A stretch of DNA of 64,000 nt from Polynucleobacter sp. GTDB taxonomy: Bacteria; Pseudomonadota; Gammaproteobacteria; Burkholderiales; Burkholderiaceae_D. Positions 51,419 to 62,931 of the stretch are shown here, in pieces (within the stretch, counting starts at the first letter, position 1; each line of letters starts with the position of its first letter). The stretch lies in NCBI GenBank assembly GCA_021737945.1, contig JAIPCX010000007.1, forward strand, positions 1 to 64,000, read 5' to 3'. The notes beneath the pieces are model-generated. The model ran no database searches. It was given only the letters and a program-made list of their open reading frames with translations, and had not been told where the DNA came from. The translations under genes and the position numbers were made by a program.

Positions 51419-52648
51419 TTAACCGAAAAACCAATAACAAACAGCAATTGATGCCAGCACTCCCGCAAAGTCAGCGAGTAATGCGCATGCCACGGCATGG
51501 CGTGCTCGCTGAATACCCACCGCACCGAAATACACGGCTAATACATAAAACGTAGTTTCCGTACTGCCTTGCACCGTCGCAGCAAGTAGCGCAGGAAAAC
51601 TATCGACTCCCTGCGAACTCATGGTTTCAATTAACATCGCGCGCGCTGCGCTTCCAGAAAATGGCTTGACTAACGCGGTGGGCAGGGCATCAACAAAACG
51701 CTGATCCCAACCGAGATGTTCCACGCCTACTCGAATAATTTGCAGCAAAAAATCTAAAGCGCCCGAAGCGCGCAACACACCCACTGCACACAGCATCGCC
51801 ACTAAATACGGCAGTAGATTTTTAGCGACGTCAAATCCTTCACGCGCACCGTCAACAAAGGCTTCGTACACAGGGACACGCCGCCAAACACCGACTAACA
51901 AAAACGCCACAATCAATCCAAACACGACGGCGTTACCCAACACCGACGATAAGGCTGCGAGTGCGACGGAAGATAGGCTAGCTAACACTGCCATCGTCAC
52001 ACCTAACAGCAAACCTGCACCCAGCAAAAAACGCAACACAACCGGATCAAGCAGCTTTAATCGCTGAGCGAAAGCCACGGCAAAAAAACCCGTCAGCGTG
52101 GATGCTGTTGTGGCTAACAGTATCGGTAAAAATACGAGGGTAGGATCGGGCGCTCCTTGCTGCGCTCGATACATAAATATCGATACCGGCAGCAAGGTCA
52201 GTGATGACGCATTCAAAACCAAAAACATAATCTGCGCATCACTTGCCACAACAGGGTCCGGATTAAGCGACTGTAATTCGCGCATGGCTTTTAAACCAAT
52301 GGGTGTCGCAGCGTTATCTAAGCCAAGCGCATTGGCTGTGAAATTCATAGTGATCAAACCGAGGGCAGGGTGGCCTGCGGGCACGCCGGGCAGTAAGCGC
52401 ATAAACAAAGGTGAGAGCAGACGCGCAAGTGAACTCACTAAGCCAGCACGCTCTGCGATACGCAAAAATCCCAGCCATAAAGTCAGTGTGCCGAACAACA
52501 AGATCATGACGTCGACCGAAAGCTTGGCCATCGCAAACAAGCTCTCGACCATCGCTGCAAACACGCTGGCATCACCTATGACTAGCAATCGCCACAGCGC
52601 ACTAGCTGTAGCAACTAAAAAGAATCCTAGCCAGAGAAAATTCAACAT
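51419..52648 (-). CDS. Fused SpmA-SpmB-like nucleoside-recognition/spore maturation family membrane protein
   Basis: NFTANALGLDNAATPIGLKAMRELQ and PTALVKPFSGSAARAMLIETM...ATVQGSTETTFYVLAVYFGAVGI. Confidence 0.9.
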   Translation of the reverse strand: MLNFLWLGFFLVATASALWRLLVIGDASVFAAMVESLFAMAKLSVDVMILLFGTLTLWLGFLRIAERAGLVSSLARLLSPLFMRLLPGVPAGHPALGLITMNFTANALGLDNAATPIGLKAMRELQSLNPDPVVASDAQIMFLVLNASSLTLLPVSIFMYRAQQGAPDPTLVFLPILLATTASTLTGFFAVAFAQRLKLLDPVVLRFLLGAGLLLGVTMAVLASLSSVALAALSSVLGNAVVFGLIVAFLLVGVWRRVPVYEAFVDGAREGFDVAKNLLPYLVAMLCAVGVLRASGALDFLLQIIRVGVEHLGWDQRFVDALPTALVKPFSGSAARAMLIETMSSQGVDSFPALLAATVQGSTETTFYVLAVYFGAVGIQRARHAVACALLADFAGVLASIAVCYWFFG

Positions 52649-52725
52649 GCGCTAAGGCTTATCTATCTGATGGGTGGGGCGCCGCAACGTGATTGCCGCA
52701 TGAATTACAGGCATCACCGGTGAAT

Positions 52726-54027
52726 TTAATGACTCTCGTCTTTAGGTTCCGGCACGGGATTCCATGGTGCGATTTTCGGCAATAGCAACATGCCGGGTAA
52801 GGCTAAGGCAAAACAGATTAAGAAGAAAATAAACCAGCCGGTTTGCGCAACGATAAAGCCAGTCAACGCATTAAAAAAAGTACGCGGCACGGCCGCTAAA
52901 CTGGTGAATAAAGCAAACTGTGTTGCGGTATAGCGTTGATCTGTTGTGGTCGCAATGAACGCAGTGAAAGCAGCGGTACCTAAACCCACCGCAAAGGCTT
53001 CTAAACCAATCACCAAACCCAACATTAAGGTACTCGGCTCTACACCGGGTGTGGCAACGCTGGTTTGTGCGAGCAAAGCAAAACCGAGTATGGCGACTGC
53101 CTGCAGAACACCGAATATCCAGAGGCCGCGATTAACGCCGGTTTTTTCTAACCAGACTGCACCTAAAATCCCGCCTGCCAAGCTCGCCCATAAGCCCGCA
53201 TTTTTCGCGACCAAACCTATCGTAGTGCGAGTAAATCCTAGCTCCATATAAAACGGCGTAGCCAACGCAGTGGCCATCGAATCACCAAGCTTATACAAAA
53301 ATATAAATGCGAGTACCAATAAGGCATGCGACCAACCGCTGCGTTGGATGAATTCCTTGAAAGGCTCTACCACCGCTTCGCGCAATGAGCGGGGTGGTTC
53401 GCCGTAAAGAGCGGGCTCACGAATGACCAAGGTGGTTATCACACCTGGCAGCATAAACAGCGCAGTAATATAAAAGACGATCTGCCAACTCACGAAGTCT
53501 GACAATATCAATGACAGCGATCCGGGCACTAAGGTCGACATTTTGTACGCATTTACAAAAAGTGCCGTGCCCGATCCTTGCTCATCATCCGACAACAGCT
53601 CTCGACGATAGGCATCAATAACGATGTCTTGGCTGGCTGAGAGAAATGCAATAACCCCTGCAAGAAAAATAATCGCAGGCAAATCAGTGAGTGGCGAAAA
53701 AAAACCCATACTGGCGATCGCAACTAGTAACGCCACCTGAGAAAAAAACATCCAGCCGCGCCGGCGACCAAATAAGGGAAAATGAAATCTATCCATTAAC
53801 GGCGACCACAAGAATTTCCACGTATATGGAAATCCAACCAAAGCAAATAAACCAATCGCTTTGAGGTCAACCTGCTCTGCTTTTAGCCATGCCGACAACA
53901 GGTTATACAGAATGAAAAGCGGTAAGCCCGACGTGAAGCCAAACATCACGCAGATCATCATGCGCCGGTTGAAGTAATGACGCCAACCAGTCACTTTAGT
54001 TTCAGTCTCTACGTTGAGTTGGCTCAT
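52726..54027 (-). CDS. MFS transporter, AmpG-like permease
   Basis: MICVMFGFTSGLPLFILYNLLSAWLK; GFPYTWKFLWSPLMDRF; SASQDIVIDAYRRELL. Confidence 0.92.
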   Translation of the reverse strand: MSQLNVETETKVTGWRHYFNRRMMICVMFGFTSGLPLFILYNLLSAWLKAEQVDLKAIGLFALVGFPYTWKFLWSPLMDRFHFPLFGRRRGWMFFSQVALLVAIASMGFFSPLTDLPAIIFLAGVIAFLSASQDIVIDAYRRELLSDDEQGSGTALFVNAYKMSTLVPGSLSLILSDFVSWQIVFYITALFMLPGVITTLVIREPALYGEPPRSLREAVVEPFKEFIQRSGWSHALLVLAFIFLYKLGDSMATALATPFYMELGFTRTTIGLVAKNAGLWASLAGGILGAVWLEKTGVNRGLWIFGVLQAVAILGFALLAQTSVATPGVEPSTLMLGLVIGLEAFAVGLGTAAFTAFIATTTDQRYTATQFALFTSLAAVPRTFFNALTGFIVAQTGWFIFFLICFALALPGMLLLPKIAPWNPVPEPKDESH

Positions 54028-54052
54028 GTCATCATTGAAAGCAAAAAGAATT

Positions 54053-54658
54053 TTATTTTTTACGTAAACGAAACACGGCTAAGCTACCGCGCCACTCCGG
54101 TAGAAACGTAATCGGCGTGCCATCATCTTTTAGCGATACGCACTCAAGTACACTCAAGCCGACTTCGTCGGCTAATTCTTCAAAATCGCTAATGGTGGCA
54201 AAGCGTAGATTCGGCGTGTCATACCATGCATAAGGCAAACTATCGGACACCGGCATACGACCACTTAACAAAGCAATTCGATGCGGCCAATGTGCGAAAT
54301 TAGGAAAGGACACAATGGCTTCTTGACCCACTCGCGTAATGTCGCGCAACACGGCCTCGACATTTTTCATCATCTGCAACGCAGAAAGACACAAGACGGT
54401 ATCAAAGGCCGCATCAGAAAACATCGCTAATCCGCTTTCGATATCTTGCTGTATCACTGACACGCCACGCTGCACGCAACGCGGAATCGGCGCATCATCA
54501 ATCTCAACGCCATAGCCACTGCAGTATTTATCAACCTGCAGATATTCCATCATCGCGCCATCACCACAACCCAGATCAAGTACGCGCGAACCCGGGGCTA
54601 CCCAATGCGCAATAAACGCCAGATCCGCACGCAAACCCGCAAAGCGCTCGGTAATCAT
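54053..54658 (-). CDS. metW: Methionine biosynthesis protein MetW
   Basis: [46 protein letters not shown]; downstream of metX. Confidence 0.95.
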   Translation of the reverse strand: MITERFAGLRADLAFIAHWVAPGSRVLDLGCGDGAMMEYLQVDKYCSGYGVEIDDAPIPRCVQRGVSVIQQDIESGLAMFSDAAFDTVLCLSALQMMKNVEAVLRDITRVGQEAIVSFPNFAHWPHRIALLSGRMPVSDSLPYAWYDTPNLRFATISDFEELADEVGLSVLECVSLKDDGTPITFLPEWRGSLAVFRLRKK

Positions 54659-55815
54659 GCGGCCTTCCTATGCGAGTCGTTCTGTCGCCCTGTAATACGG
54701 CCCCAGATTTTTTCATAATAGGCACCCACGACATTCATATAACGCGGATCATCCAGTAAAAAAGCGTCATGCCCATGTGGCGCGTCAATTTCTGCATAGG
54801 TCAGGCGCCTATCGTTTCGAACCAGTGCTTGCACCATTTCACGACTACGCTCGGGTGCAAAACGCCAATCGGTAGTGAATGACACCAATAAAAATTCTGC
54901 TTGCGTGTTGGCGAGTGCGGCGGCGAGATCACCATTGAATGCACGCGCAGGATCAAAATAATCGAGCGCTTTGGTAATCAGTAAATAGGTATTGGCATCA
55001 AAGTATTCTGAAAATTTATCGCCCTGATAGCGCAGATACGATTCGATCTCAAAATCAATGCCGTAGCCGAACTGATAATCTGTACCGCGCAAGTCACGAC
55101 CAAATTTTTCGGCCATGTCGTCATCAGACAAATAGGTGATGTGGCCAATCATGCGCGCAACGCGCAAACCATTCCTAGGCACAACGCCGTGCGCGTAGTA
55201 ATCGCCATCATGAAAATCAGGATCGGTGAGTATGGCTTGTCGCGCAACGTCATTAAACGCAATGTTTTGCGCAGTGAGTTTAGGAGTCGATGCAATCACT
55301 AAGCAATTCGCTATTCGGTCCGGATATAACATAGTCCATGAGAGCGCCTGCATGCCTCCCAAGGATCCGCCCATCACCGCTGCAAATTGACGTATACCTA
55401 ATGCATCGGCTAAACGCGCTTGTGCATGCACCCAATCTTCGACGGTCACCACAGGGAACGATGCGCCATACGGTTTGCCAGTAGCAGGGTTGGTGTGCAT
55501 AGGCCCGGTCGAGCCAAAACACGATCCAGGATTGTTCACGCCAATAACAAAAAATCGATCGGTATCTAATGGCTTTCCAGGGCCAACCATGTTGTCCCAC
55601 CAACCCACATTCTTAGGTTGACCTTCATACACACCTGCCACGTGATGCGATGCGTTCAGCGCATGGCAAACCAAAACTGCATTGGATTTGTCTGCGTTTA
55701 ATTGACCATAGGTTTCATAAACCAGAGTGTAATCCGCCAGCAACGCACCACTCTGCAAAGCCAGCGGCTCGGCAAAATGCATAGACTGCGGTGTGACTAC
55801 GCCTATTGATCGCAT
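54655..55815 (-). CDS. metX: Homoserine O-acyltransferase (ATG 55815; ORF open to 55830)
   Basis: [49 protein letters not shown]. Confidence 0.96.
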   Translation of the reverse strand: MRSIGVVTPQSMHFAEPLALQSGALLADYTLVYETYGQLNADKSNAVLVCHALNASHHVAGVYEGQPKNVGWWDNMVGPGKPLDTDRFFVIGVNNPGSCFGSTGPMHTNPATGKPYGASFPVVTVEDWVHAQARLADALGIRQFAAVMGGSLGGMQALSWTMLYPDRIANCLVIASTPKLTAQNIAFNDVARQAILTDPDFHDGDYYAHGVVPRNGLRVARMIGHITYLSDDDMAEKFGRDLRGTDYQFGYGIDFEIESYLRYQGDKFSEYFDANTYLLITKALDYFDPARAFNGDLAAALANTQAEFLLVSFTTDWRFAPERSREMVQALVRNDRRLTYAEIDAPHGHDAFLLDDPRYMNVVGAYYEKIWGRITGRQNDSHRKAA

Positions 55816-55880
55816 AAATTTATTAAACAAAGAGTCAACATGTCGCTTCTAAGATTTTGATAATCCGCATAAAACAAAAA

Positions 55881-55908
55881 AGCCCGATAGCGCTTGGCTT
55901 ATCGGGCT
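55881..55908 (-). terminator. Rho-independent terminator for minus-strand transcription from ptsI
   Basis: AGCCCGATA-n10-TATCGGGCT stem preceded on + strand by A tract (U tract on transcript). Confidence 0.85.
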
Positions 55909-56054
55909 GAATTCGGTACGTCGATTCAAGCTCGCTTTAGCCGTATTTGTCCGGGGGTTTCCCGCGCGCCCGCAAGCTAAGGTCAAATCGGCGCAATGTG
56001 TGCAAGGATAACGAAGTCAGCGCTCAGCGTCAAACGCCCTGACTGATGTGGCTT

Positions 56055-57806
56055 TTATAGGGCTCTGAGACGCTCAACTCCCTCCGCAATCGCGGCAGAT
56101 TCAAAGGCCTTGAGGATTTTCTTCACGTGTGGCTCGATCTGATCCAGATCGGAGTTCAAAATCTCCTGCTTAACGGACAACAGCTGCGCCGGATGCATGG
56201 AAAACTCACGCAGGCCCATGCCTAACAACAAGCGTGTGAGCTTAGTATCACCCGCCACCTCACCACACACAGCAACGGGAATGCCTGCTTTCGCACCTGC
56301 GGTAATGGTCGTATGTAGCAAATACAAAATCGCCGGATGCAAGGGGTTATAAAGATGCGCGACTTCATGATCGACGCGATCAATCGCTAAGGTGTATTGA
56401 ATTAAATCGTTGGTCCCGATTGAGAGAAAATTTAGTCGCTTGATAAACAAGGGCAAGGTCAGCGCAGCAGCTGGTATTTCAATCATGGCCCCGACAGGAA
56501 TATTCGGATCGAATTTTTTCTTTGCATCACGCAGTTGCTGTTTTGCCTGCTCAATGAAAAGCAAACTCTGATCAATTTCAAAGGCATGCGCGAGCATAGG
56601 AATTAAAAGATTAATCGGACCATAAGCGGAAGCACGCAAGATGGCTCGTAGCTGAGTCAAAAACATTTGCGGCTCAGCTAAGCAATAACGAATGGCGCGT
56701 AATCCCAGGGCCGGATTCAAGGCCGTTTCTTCATCTTTATCGAGCGGCTTATCAGCGCCCACGTCCAGCGTGCGTATGGTGACGGGCCGACCTTTCATGG
56801 CCACCACAGCCTTACGATAAGATTCAAACTGCTCATCTTCATCGGGCAATCGATGATGCCCACCGGTGCGGCCCATGAATAAAAATTCGGAGCGAAACAG
56901 TCCAACACCCACCGCGCCTGCTTCGATAGCTGGGGCGCAATCTTCAGGTAACTCAATATTGGCCAACAAATGAATACGTGTGCCATCTTTCGTAACAGCC
57001 GGCGTCTTTTTTAATTTGCCTAGCTTCTTACGTTCGCGTAGCAGTTGGCTCTGAACGTCGCGATACTGCTCAAGTACGATGGGCGCTGGATCAACAATGA
57101 CAATACCTGCATCACCATCAATAATGATCCAATCATCTTCGTTGATTAATGTCGTTGCCGTCGACATACCCACCACAGCGGGAATATCCAAACTGCGCGC
57201 AACGATAGCGGTGTGTGAATTCTGACCACCCAGATCAGTAACAAAACCAACGAAAGCACGATCGCGAAACTGCAACATGTCCGCCGGCGATATATCGTGC
57301 GCCACCACTATCATTTGCGGCAATTCTTCGTGTGGATCCGAACTGGTAGGGAAGGTCGATGCGGTACCTGTTAAGAATTTCAATACGCGCTCACCGACCT
57401 GACGGATATCGTTCTTACGTTCGCGCAGGTAGGCGTCTTCAATTTCATCGAACTGCGCGGACAGCTCATCGATTTGGGTGAGCAAAGCCCACTCAGCGTT
57501 GTAGTGACGATTACGGATAATTTTTAATGGCTCAGTCGAAACAATAGGATCAGCCAAAATAAGCGCATGCACATCAATGAAGGCGGCGAGTTCGGAAGGC
57601 GCATCCGCCGGAAGATCACGGCGAACGGCTTGCAACTCACGATTGACTGCAGCAATCGCATCTGTCAAACGCGCGACTTCGGCTTCGACTTTATCTTCTG
57701 AAATTAAATAATGTTTAACGTCGCTAGCGGCTGGCCGCAGCAGATGTGCGCGACCAATGGCGATGCCACGCGATACAGGAATTCCATGAATAGTAAATGA
57801 TGCCAT
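56055..57806 (-). CDS. ptsI: Phosphoenolpyruvate-protein phosphotransferase (EI)
   Basis: TDLGGQNSHTAIVARSLDIPAVVG (active-site His), EFLFMGR, SIGTNDLIQYTLAIDR. Confidence 0.97.
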   Translation of the reverse strand: MASFTIHGIPVSRGIAIGRAHLLRPAASDVKHYLISEDKVEAEVARLTDAIAAVNRELQAVRRDLPADAPSELAAFIDVHALILADPIVSTEPLKIIRNRHYNAEWALLTQIDELSAQFDEIEDAYLRERKNDIRQVGERVLKFLTGTASTFPTSSDPHEELPQMIVVAHDISPADMLQFRDRAFVGFVTDLGGQNSHTAIVARSLDIPAVVGMSTATTLINEDDWIIIDGDAGIVIVDPAPIVLEQYRDVQSQLLRERKKLGKLKKTPAVTKDGTRIHLLANIELPEDCAPAIEAGAVGVGLFRSEFLFMGRTGGHHRLPDEDEQFESYRKAVVAMKGRPVTIRTLDVGADKPLDKDEETALNPALGLRAIRYCLAEPQMFLTQLRAILRASAYGPINLLIPMLAHAFEIDQSLLFIEQAKQQLRDAKKKFDPNIPVGAMIEIPAAALTLPLFIKRLNFLSIGTNDLIQYTLAIDRVDHEVAHLYNPLHPAILYLLHTTITAGAKAGIPVAVCGEVAGDTKLTRLLLGMGLREFSMHPAQLLSVKQEILNSDLDQIEPHVKKILKAFESAAIAEGVERLRAL

Positions 57807-57829
57807 GCGTGATGGTTCCAGAGAGATTT

Positions 57830-58099
57830 CTATTCGCTTTCGCCAAACCGTGCTTCGATTAACTGCACCAGCGCATCCATTGCTTCTTGCTCATCAGCGC
57901 CTTCGGTCTCCAAGGTAGCGGTAGACCCTTTGCCCGCTGCAAGCATCATCACACCCATGATGGATTTAGCATTCACGCGCTTACGTTCGCGCGTCATCCA
58001 AACTTCACACTGAAATTTCGCGGCCAACTGGGTCAGCTTGGCTGAGGCACGTGCATGCAGCCCCAGCTTGTTGATAATTTCTATGTCTCGACTAATCAT
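57830..58099 (-). CDS. ptsH: Phosphocarrier protein HPr
   Basis: IINKLGLHARASAKLTQLA; KSIMGVMMLAAGKGS. Confidence 0.96.
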   Translation of the reverse strand: MISRDIEIINKLGLHARASAKLTQLAAKFQCEVWMTRERKRVNAKSIMGVMMLAAGKGSTATLETEGADEQEAMDALVQLIEARFGESE

Positions 58100-58144
58100 T
58101 TTTCATTTTCTTTTTGTGTGAGGTATTTAGCAGTATGTAGGGAA

Positions 58145-58537
58145 TTATATTTTTGCAGCTACACGACAAACACCTTTTTGCCCACCGGTCAACGCCATTT
58201 CTATCAAGGTTTCTAGTGTGTTATTGCGATAACTAATGGCACGTAACAGCATAGGAAGACTAACTCCTGCAATCACTTCGATCTCGCCTGACACACACAA
58301 AGATTGCGTGCAATTCGCTGGAGTGGCACCAATCATGTCTGTTAGCACCAAAACACCGGAGCCATCGTTGATTCGAGCAATCGCTTCACTCGCAAGACGG
58401 CGAACTTCGCCCGGGTCTTGATCAGCAATCACATCAAGAGCCTCTAACTTTTCAGGAGGATCTTTGTAAACATGCGTGACTGCCTCGATGAAAGCGCGGC
58501 CTAGCGGAGCGTGCGTAATTAAAAGTATGCCAACCAT
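58145..58537 (-). CDS. PTS fructose/mannose-type EIIA component
   Basis: VGILLITHAPLGRAFIEA; LVLTDMIGATPANC. Confidence 0.93.
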   Translation of the reverse strand: MVGILLITHAPLGRAFIEAVTHVYKDPPEKLEALDVIADQDPGEVRRLASEAIARINDGSGVLVLTDMIGATPANCTQSLCVSGEIEVIAGVSLPMLLRAISYRNNTLETLIEMALTGGQKGVCRVAAKI

Positions 58538-58583
58538 GGGGTTGCGAAGTCTGTCAAAAAAAAACGGCTATCAGCGAAAGGTA

Positions 58584-59522
58584 TTAGCTCGCTTGTTCAA
58601 GGGCATCAATAAACATACCGGCCACGTTAAAGCCTGTCTGCTGAGTGATTTCCTGAAAACACGTCGGACTAGTCACATTGATTTCAGTCAGGTAGTTACC
58701 AATGACATCCAATCCTATCAGCAACAAGCCTCGCTCGAACAAAATCGGACCGAGAGTTTCGGCAATTTCACGCTCTCGTTCGGAGATCGGCATCGCCACA
58801 CCCAAACCGCCCGCGGCTAAATTGCCCCGTACTTCGCCCGCTTGAGGCACTCGCGCTAAACAATACGGAACCACTTTGCCGCCAATCACCAGTACGCGAC
58901 GATCGCCTTTAACGATCTCGGGTATGTAGCGCTGGGCCATGATGGTGCGCTCACCGTGATGAGTCAGCATCTCTATCGCCGAACCAAGATTCAATCCATC
59001 GGCAGCGATGCGTAATATTCCGGCGCCGCCCATGCCATCTAAAGGCTTAAGGATGATGTCTTTGTGTTGTTCATGAAACGCACGAATGCGCGCCATATCG
59101 CTAGTGACTAAGGTCGGCGCAATGAATTGAGTAAAGCCTGTGATGGCGAATTTTTCGTTATGACTACGAATTGCGCCCGGCCGGTTAAAAATGCGTGCTC
59201 CGTTCGCCTCTGCGCGCTCCAACATATAGGTCGCGTAGACATATTCCATATCGAACGGCGGATCGGTGCGCTCAACCACCGCATCGAACTCATTTAGCGA
59301 CCTCAGCACCGGCGCTTGCTGCTGATACCAGTCGTCTGCTTTTCCAGTGAGAGTGATCAGCGATACGCTTGCTTTAACTTCATGGCCATCAAATAATAAA
59401 TCACCATGACCAAAAGCATACAACTCATGCCCACGACTCGCCGCCTCAGTCATTATCGCAAAGGTAGAATCTTTAACGATCTTGAAACTGTCCAGTGGAT
59501 CAGCAGCGAAAGCGATTTTCAT
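58584..59522 (-). CDS. gshB: Glutathione synthase
   Basis: RTDPPFDMEYVYATYMLERAE, KPLDGMGGAGI, GVAMPISEREREIAETLGP, EINVTSPTCFQEI. Confidence 0.97.
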   Translation of the reverse strand: MKIAFAADPLDSFKIVKDSTFAIMTEAASRGHELYAFGHGDLLFDGHEVKASVSLITLTGKADDWYQQQAPVLRSLNEFDAVVERTDPPFDMEYVYATYMLERAEANGARIFNRPGAIRSHNEKFAITGFTQFIAPTLVTSDMARIRAFHEQHKDIILKPLDGMGGAGILRIAADGLNLGSAIEMLTHHGERTIMAQRYIPEIVKGDRRVLVIGGKVVPYCLARVPQAGEVRGNLAAGGLGVAMPISEREREIAETLGPILFERGLLLIGLDVIGNYLTEINVTSPTCFQEITQQTGFNVAGMFIDALEQAS

Positions 59523-59528
59523 GAGGGA

Positions 59529-60827
59529 TCAATACACTTCAGGATTAGGATCAGTTTTTTCTAACTCAAGTGACGCTGCTAACAACGCCAGACGCGCCAC
59601 CACACCGTACATATAAAAACGATTCGGTGCGGCGGTGCCCGGTTTGGCTGCCAGATCGGGTAAGGCGTGCTGCTGCGCAAATGCCAATGGCACAAAGTGA
59701 GCACCGGGCGCATTTAAATTTTCATCAATGCCACGCTCGGCATGCACGCGATAAAAACCGCCAACGACATAACGGTCCATCATGTAGACGACCGGCTCTG
59801 CGACAGCATCATTAATGTGTTCAAAGGTATGCACACCTTCTTGCAAAATCACATCTGATACTTCTAAGCCTTCTTTAACTACCGACATTTTGTTACGCTG
59901 CTTGCGATTTAAGTCACGCACTTCACTCGCATCACGCACGGTCATGATGCCCATGCCGTAGGTTCCCGCATCGGCCTTAACGATCACGAATGGCGTTTCT
60001 TTGATGCCGTACTCTTTGTATTTTTTACGTATCTTGGTTAAAAGTGCATCAACATTGGTTGCCAGACACTCTTCACCTTCACGCTCTTGAAAGTTGATGC
60101 CTGTGCATTTAGCAAAATACGGATTCAACATCCACTGATCCACATCGATCAACTTGGCAAATTTTTTGACGACTTCATCATACGCAGCAAAGTGATTGGT
60201 CTTGCGTCTGACGGCCCAACCTGCATGCAGCGGAGGCAGCAGTGTTTGTTCATGTAGATCTTCGAGAATGCCCGGGATACCTGCTGACAAATCATTGTTG
60301 AGCAAGATCGTGCAGGGGTCGAAATTTTTAAGGCCAAGCCGACGACCGTTACTTGAGCGTTCTAAGGGCTCCAACGTCAGGGTGTTGCCATCCGGGAGTT
60401 CAATATCGACCGGGGCTTTTACCTCGTCTGACAAACTTCCTAACCGCACATTCAAACCCGTCTGACGGAAAATCTGCATGAGTCGCGCGACGTTTTGTAA
60501 ATAAAACGTATTGCGCGTGTGCCGCTCGGGAATCAACAAAAGGTTCTTTGCATCCGGACAGTATTTGTCGATGGCGGCCATCGCCGCTTGCACGGCCAGC
60601 GGCAGCATTTCAGGAGCGAGATTGTTAAATCCGCCCGGAAAAAGATTGGTATCGACAGGCGCGAGCTTAAAACCCGAATTACGTAAATCAACGGAACAAT
60701 AAAAAGGCGGGGTGTGCTCCTGCCATTCAAGCCTGAACCAGCGCTCTATCGCCGGAGTGGCAGCCAGAATTTTTTTTTCGAGCTCGAGTAACGGGCCATT
60801 CAGAGCCGTGACGAGATGGGGAACCAT
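59529..60827 (-). CDS. gshA: Glutamate--cysteine ligase (proteobacterial GshA type)
   Basis: DLRNSGFKLAPVDTNLFPGGFNNL; VKADAGTYGMGIMTVRDASEV; directly upstream of gshB. Confidence 0.93.
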   Translation of the reverse strand: MVPHLVTALNGPLLELEKKILAATPAIERWFRLEWQEHTPPFYCSVDLRNSGFKLAPVDTNLFPGGFNNLAPEMLPLAVQAAMAAIDKYCPDAKNLLLIPERHTRNTFYLQNVARLMQIFRQTGLNVRLGSLSDEVKAPVDIELPDGNTLTLEPLERSSNGRRLGLKNFDPCTILLNNDLSAGIPGILEDLHEQTLLPPLHAGWAVRRKTNHFAAYDEVVKKFAKLIDVDQWMLNPYFAKCTGINFQEREGEECLATNVDALLTKIRKKYKEYGIKETPFVIVKADAGTYGMGIMTVRDASEVRDLNRKQRNKMSVVKEGLEVSDVILQEGVHTFEHINDAVAEPVVYMMDRYVVGGFYRVHAERGIDENLNAPGAHFVPLAFAQQHALPDLAAKPGTAAPNRFYMYGVVARLALLAASLELEKTDPNPEVY

Positions 60828-60993
60828 GCAAGACCTTCCAGAGAATCAATGAAGCGTAAGCCAAGGGGCAGATTCTAACGGACATCGCTAGCGACTGCCC
60901 TTGAGGTTTACACGGAAACAAATGGGGACAAAGCCCGGATTTTCCAAGCCGGTCCTTCATTTACTGAGCATTTTGCTATCGCCGCGCATAAAA

Positions 60994-61017
60994 AAACGCC
61001 TCCCAAGGGAGGCGTTT
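60994..61017 (-). terminator. Rho-independent terminator downstream of amtB
   Basis: AAACGCCTCCC-aa-GGGAGGCGTTT preceded on + strand by A tract. Confidence 0.85.
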
Positions 61018-61063
61018 GTGGCTCGATACCCTGAGCCGGTGCTACAGAGGGGACTAATTCATC

Positions 61064-62569
61064 TTAGGAATGGTAGGCCGTTTCACCATGACTGCTGATG
61101 TCCAGACCTTCACGCTCTTCCTCTTCGGTGACGCGCAGACCCACGACCATGTCAGTAATCTTGTAGGCAATGAAAGCCACAACACCTGACCAGATAATCG
61201 TTGTTAGCACTGCTTGGAACTGAATCCAAACTTGGCTGGCAATCGAGTATTCCGGTGCAACCGCATTCGCGACGTAGTCATAGATGCCTGTACCACCGAG
61301 TGATGGCGCAGCAAATACACCCGTGAGAATCGCGCCCAATATACCGCCCAAACCGTGAACGCCAAATACATCCAGCGAATCATCGGCACCAAGCATACGC
61401 TTCAGGCTGTTGACGCCCCACAAGCAAGTCACACCAGCCAACAGGCCAATGATCAGACCACCCATCAGGCCAACAAATCCAGCCGCTGGAGTGATCGCAA
61501 CCAAACCTGCGACGGCTCCTGAAGCTGCACCCAGCATGGAAGGCTTGCCTTTTAAGATCCACTCAGCAAAGGTCCATGACAACACGGCACCAGCCGTAGC
61601 GAGCAAGGTATTCGCAAATGCGAGCGACGCTGAACCATTGGCTTCGAGTGCTGAACCTGCGTTAAAGCCAAACCAGCCCACCCACAACAGGGATGCGCCC
61701 ACCATCGTCAATGTCAACGAATGAGGTGCCATGGCTTCACGTCCCAGACCGATACGTTTGCCGACCATGATTGCGCCAACTAAACCTGCCACAGCTGCAT
61801 TGATGTGAACCACCGTGCCGCCAGCAAAGTCGAGTGCGCCTTTCTGGAACAACCATCCCGATACCGCGGTTGCTTTTTCAGCAGCAGCTGCATCGACAAA
61901 TGCATCAGGACCTGGCCAGAACCAAACCATGTGTGCGATAGGCACGTATGAGAATGTGAACCAGATCACGATAAACAACATGACTGCAGCGAACTTAATA
62001 CGCTCAGCAAATGCACCGACGATCAGACCGCAGGTAATCGCTGCAAACGTCGCTTGGAAACAAGCAAAGATCAACTCAGGAATCACAACGCCTTTGCTGA
62101 AAGTGGCACCTGGTGAATCCGGTGTCATGCCTTTCATGAACAGACGATCAAAGGAGCCAAAGAAACTGCCTCCTTCGGTGAACGTCAGCGAATAACCATA
62201 AATAAACCAGAGAACAGTTACGAGGCTGAAAATCATCATCACCTGCATCAGCACCGATAACATGTTTTTAGAGCGAACCAAACCGCCATAAAACAATGCC
62301 AGACCAGGGATAGACATCATGATGACGAGTAGGGTTGCTACGATCATCCATGCTGTATCACCCTTGTTCGGTACCACCGCAGGAGCAGCCGCTTCAGCAG
62401 GTGCGGCCGCTACGGCTGGAGCTGCTGCGGGTGCTGCCGCTGCCGGCGCGGTGGCCGCAGGTGCTGCTGCGGGTGCTGCATCTTCTGCCGATGCGACAGG
62501 CGACATGCCTACTGCAAACAGCAACAGGCCAGCGCTCAAAAGGCTTGCAAAACATTTTTTCATTTTCAA
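61064..62569 (-). CDS. amtB: Ammonium transporter AmtB
   Basis: ALFYGGLVRSKNMLSVLMQ; DFAGGTVVHINAAVAGLVGA; VFGVHGLGGILGAILTGVFA. Confidence 0.97.
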   Translation of the reverse strand: MKMKKCFASLLSAGLLLFAVGMSPVASAEDAAPAAAPAATAPAAAAPAAAPAVAAAPAEAAAPAVVPNKGDTAWMIVATLLVIMMSIPGLALFYGGLVRSKNMLSVLMQVMMIFSLVTVLWFIYGYSLTFTEGGSFFGSFDRLFMKGMTPDSPGATFSKGVVIPELIFACFQATFAAITCGLIVGAFAERIKFAAVMLFIVIWFTFSYVPIAHMVWFWPGPDAFVDAAAAEKATAVSGWLFQKGALDFAGGTVVHINAAVAGLVGAIMVGKRIGLGREAMAPHSLTLTMVGASLLWVGWFGFNAGSALEANGSASLAFANTLLATAGAVLSWTFAEWILKGKPSMLGAASGAVAGLVAITPAAGFVGLMGGLIIGLLAGVTCLWGVNSLKRMLGADDSLDVFGVHGLGGILGAILTGVFAAPSLGGTGIYDYVANAVAPEYSIASQVWIQFQAVLTTIIWSGVVAFIAYKITDMVVGLRVTEEEEREGLDISSHGETAYHS

Positions 62570-62574
62570 TCCCC

Positions 62575-62922
<348 letters not shown>

Positions 62923-62931
62923 TTAAAAGTT

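Noticed and set aside
51419-52648. Spore maturation A/B-like protein in a Gram-negative genome
   Set aside because: Fused SpmA/SpmB-type nucleoside-recognition proteins are widespread in non-sporulating Proteobacteria.
62395-62510. Ala/Pro-rich low complexity near the AmtB N-terminus
   Set aside because: Simple-sequence linker after a signal peptide; I have seen similar linkers in betaproteobacterial AmtB, so not treated as a novel repeat.
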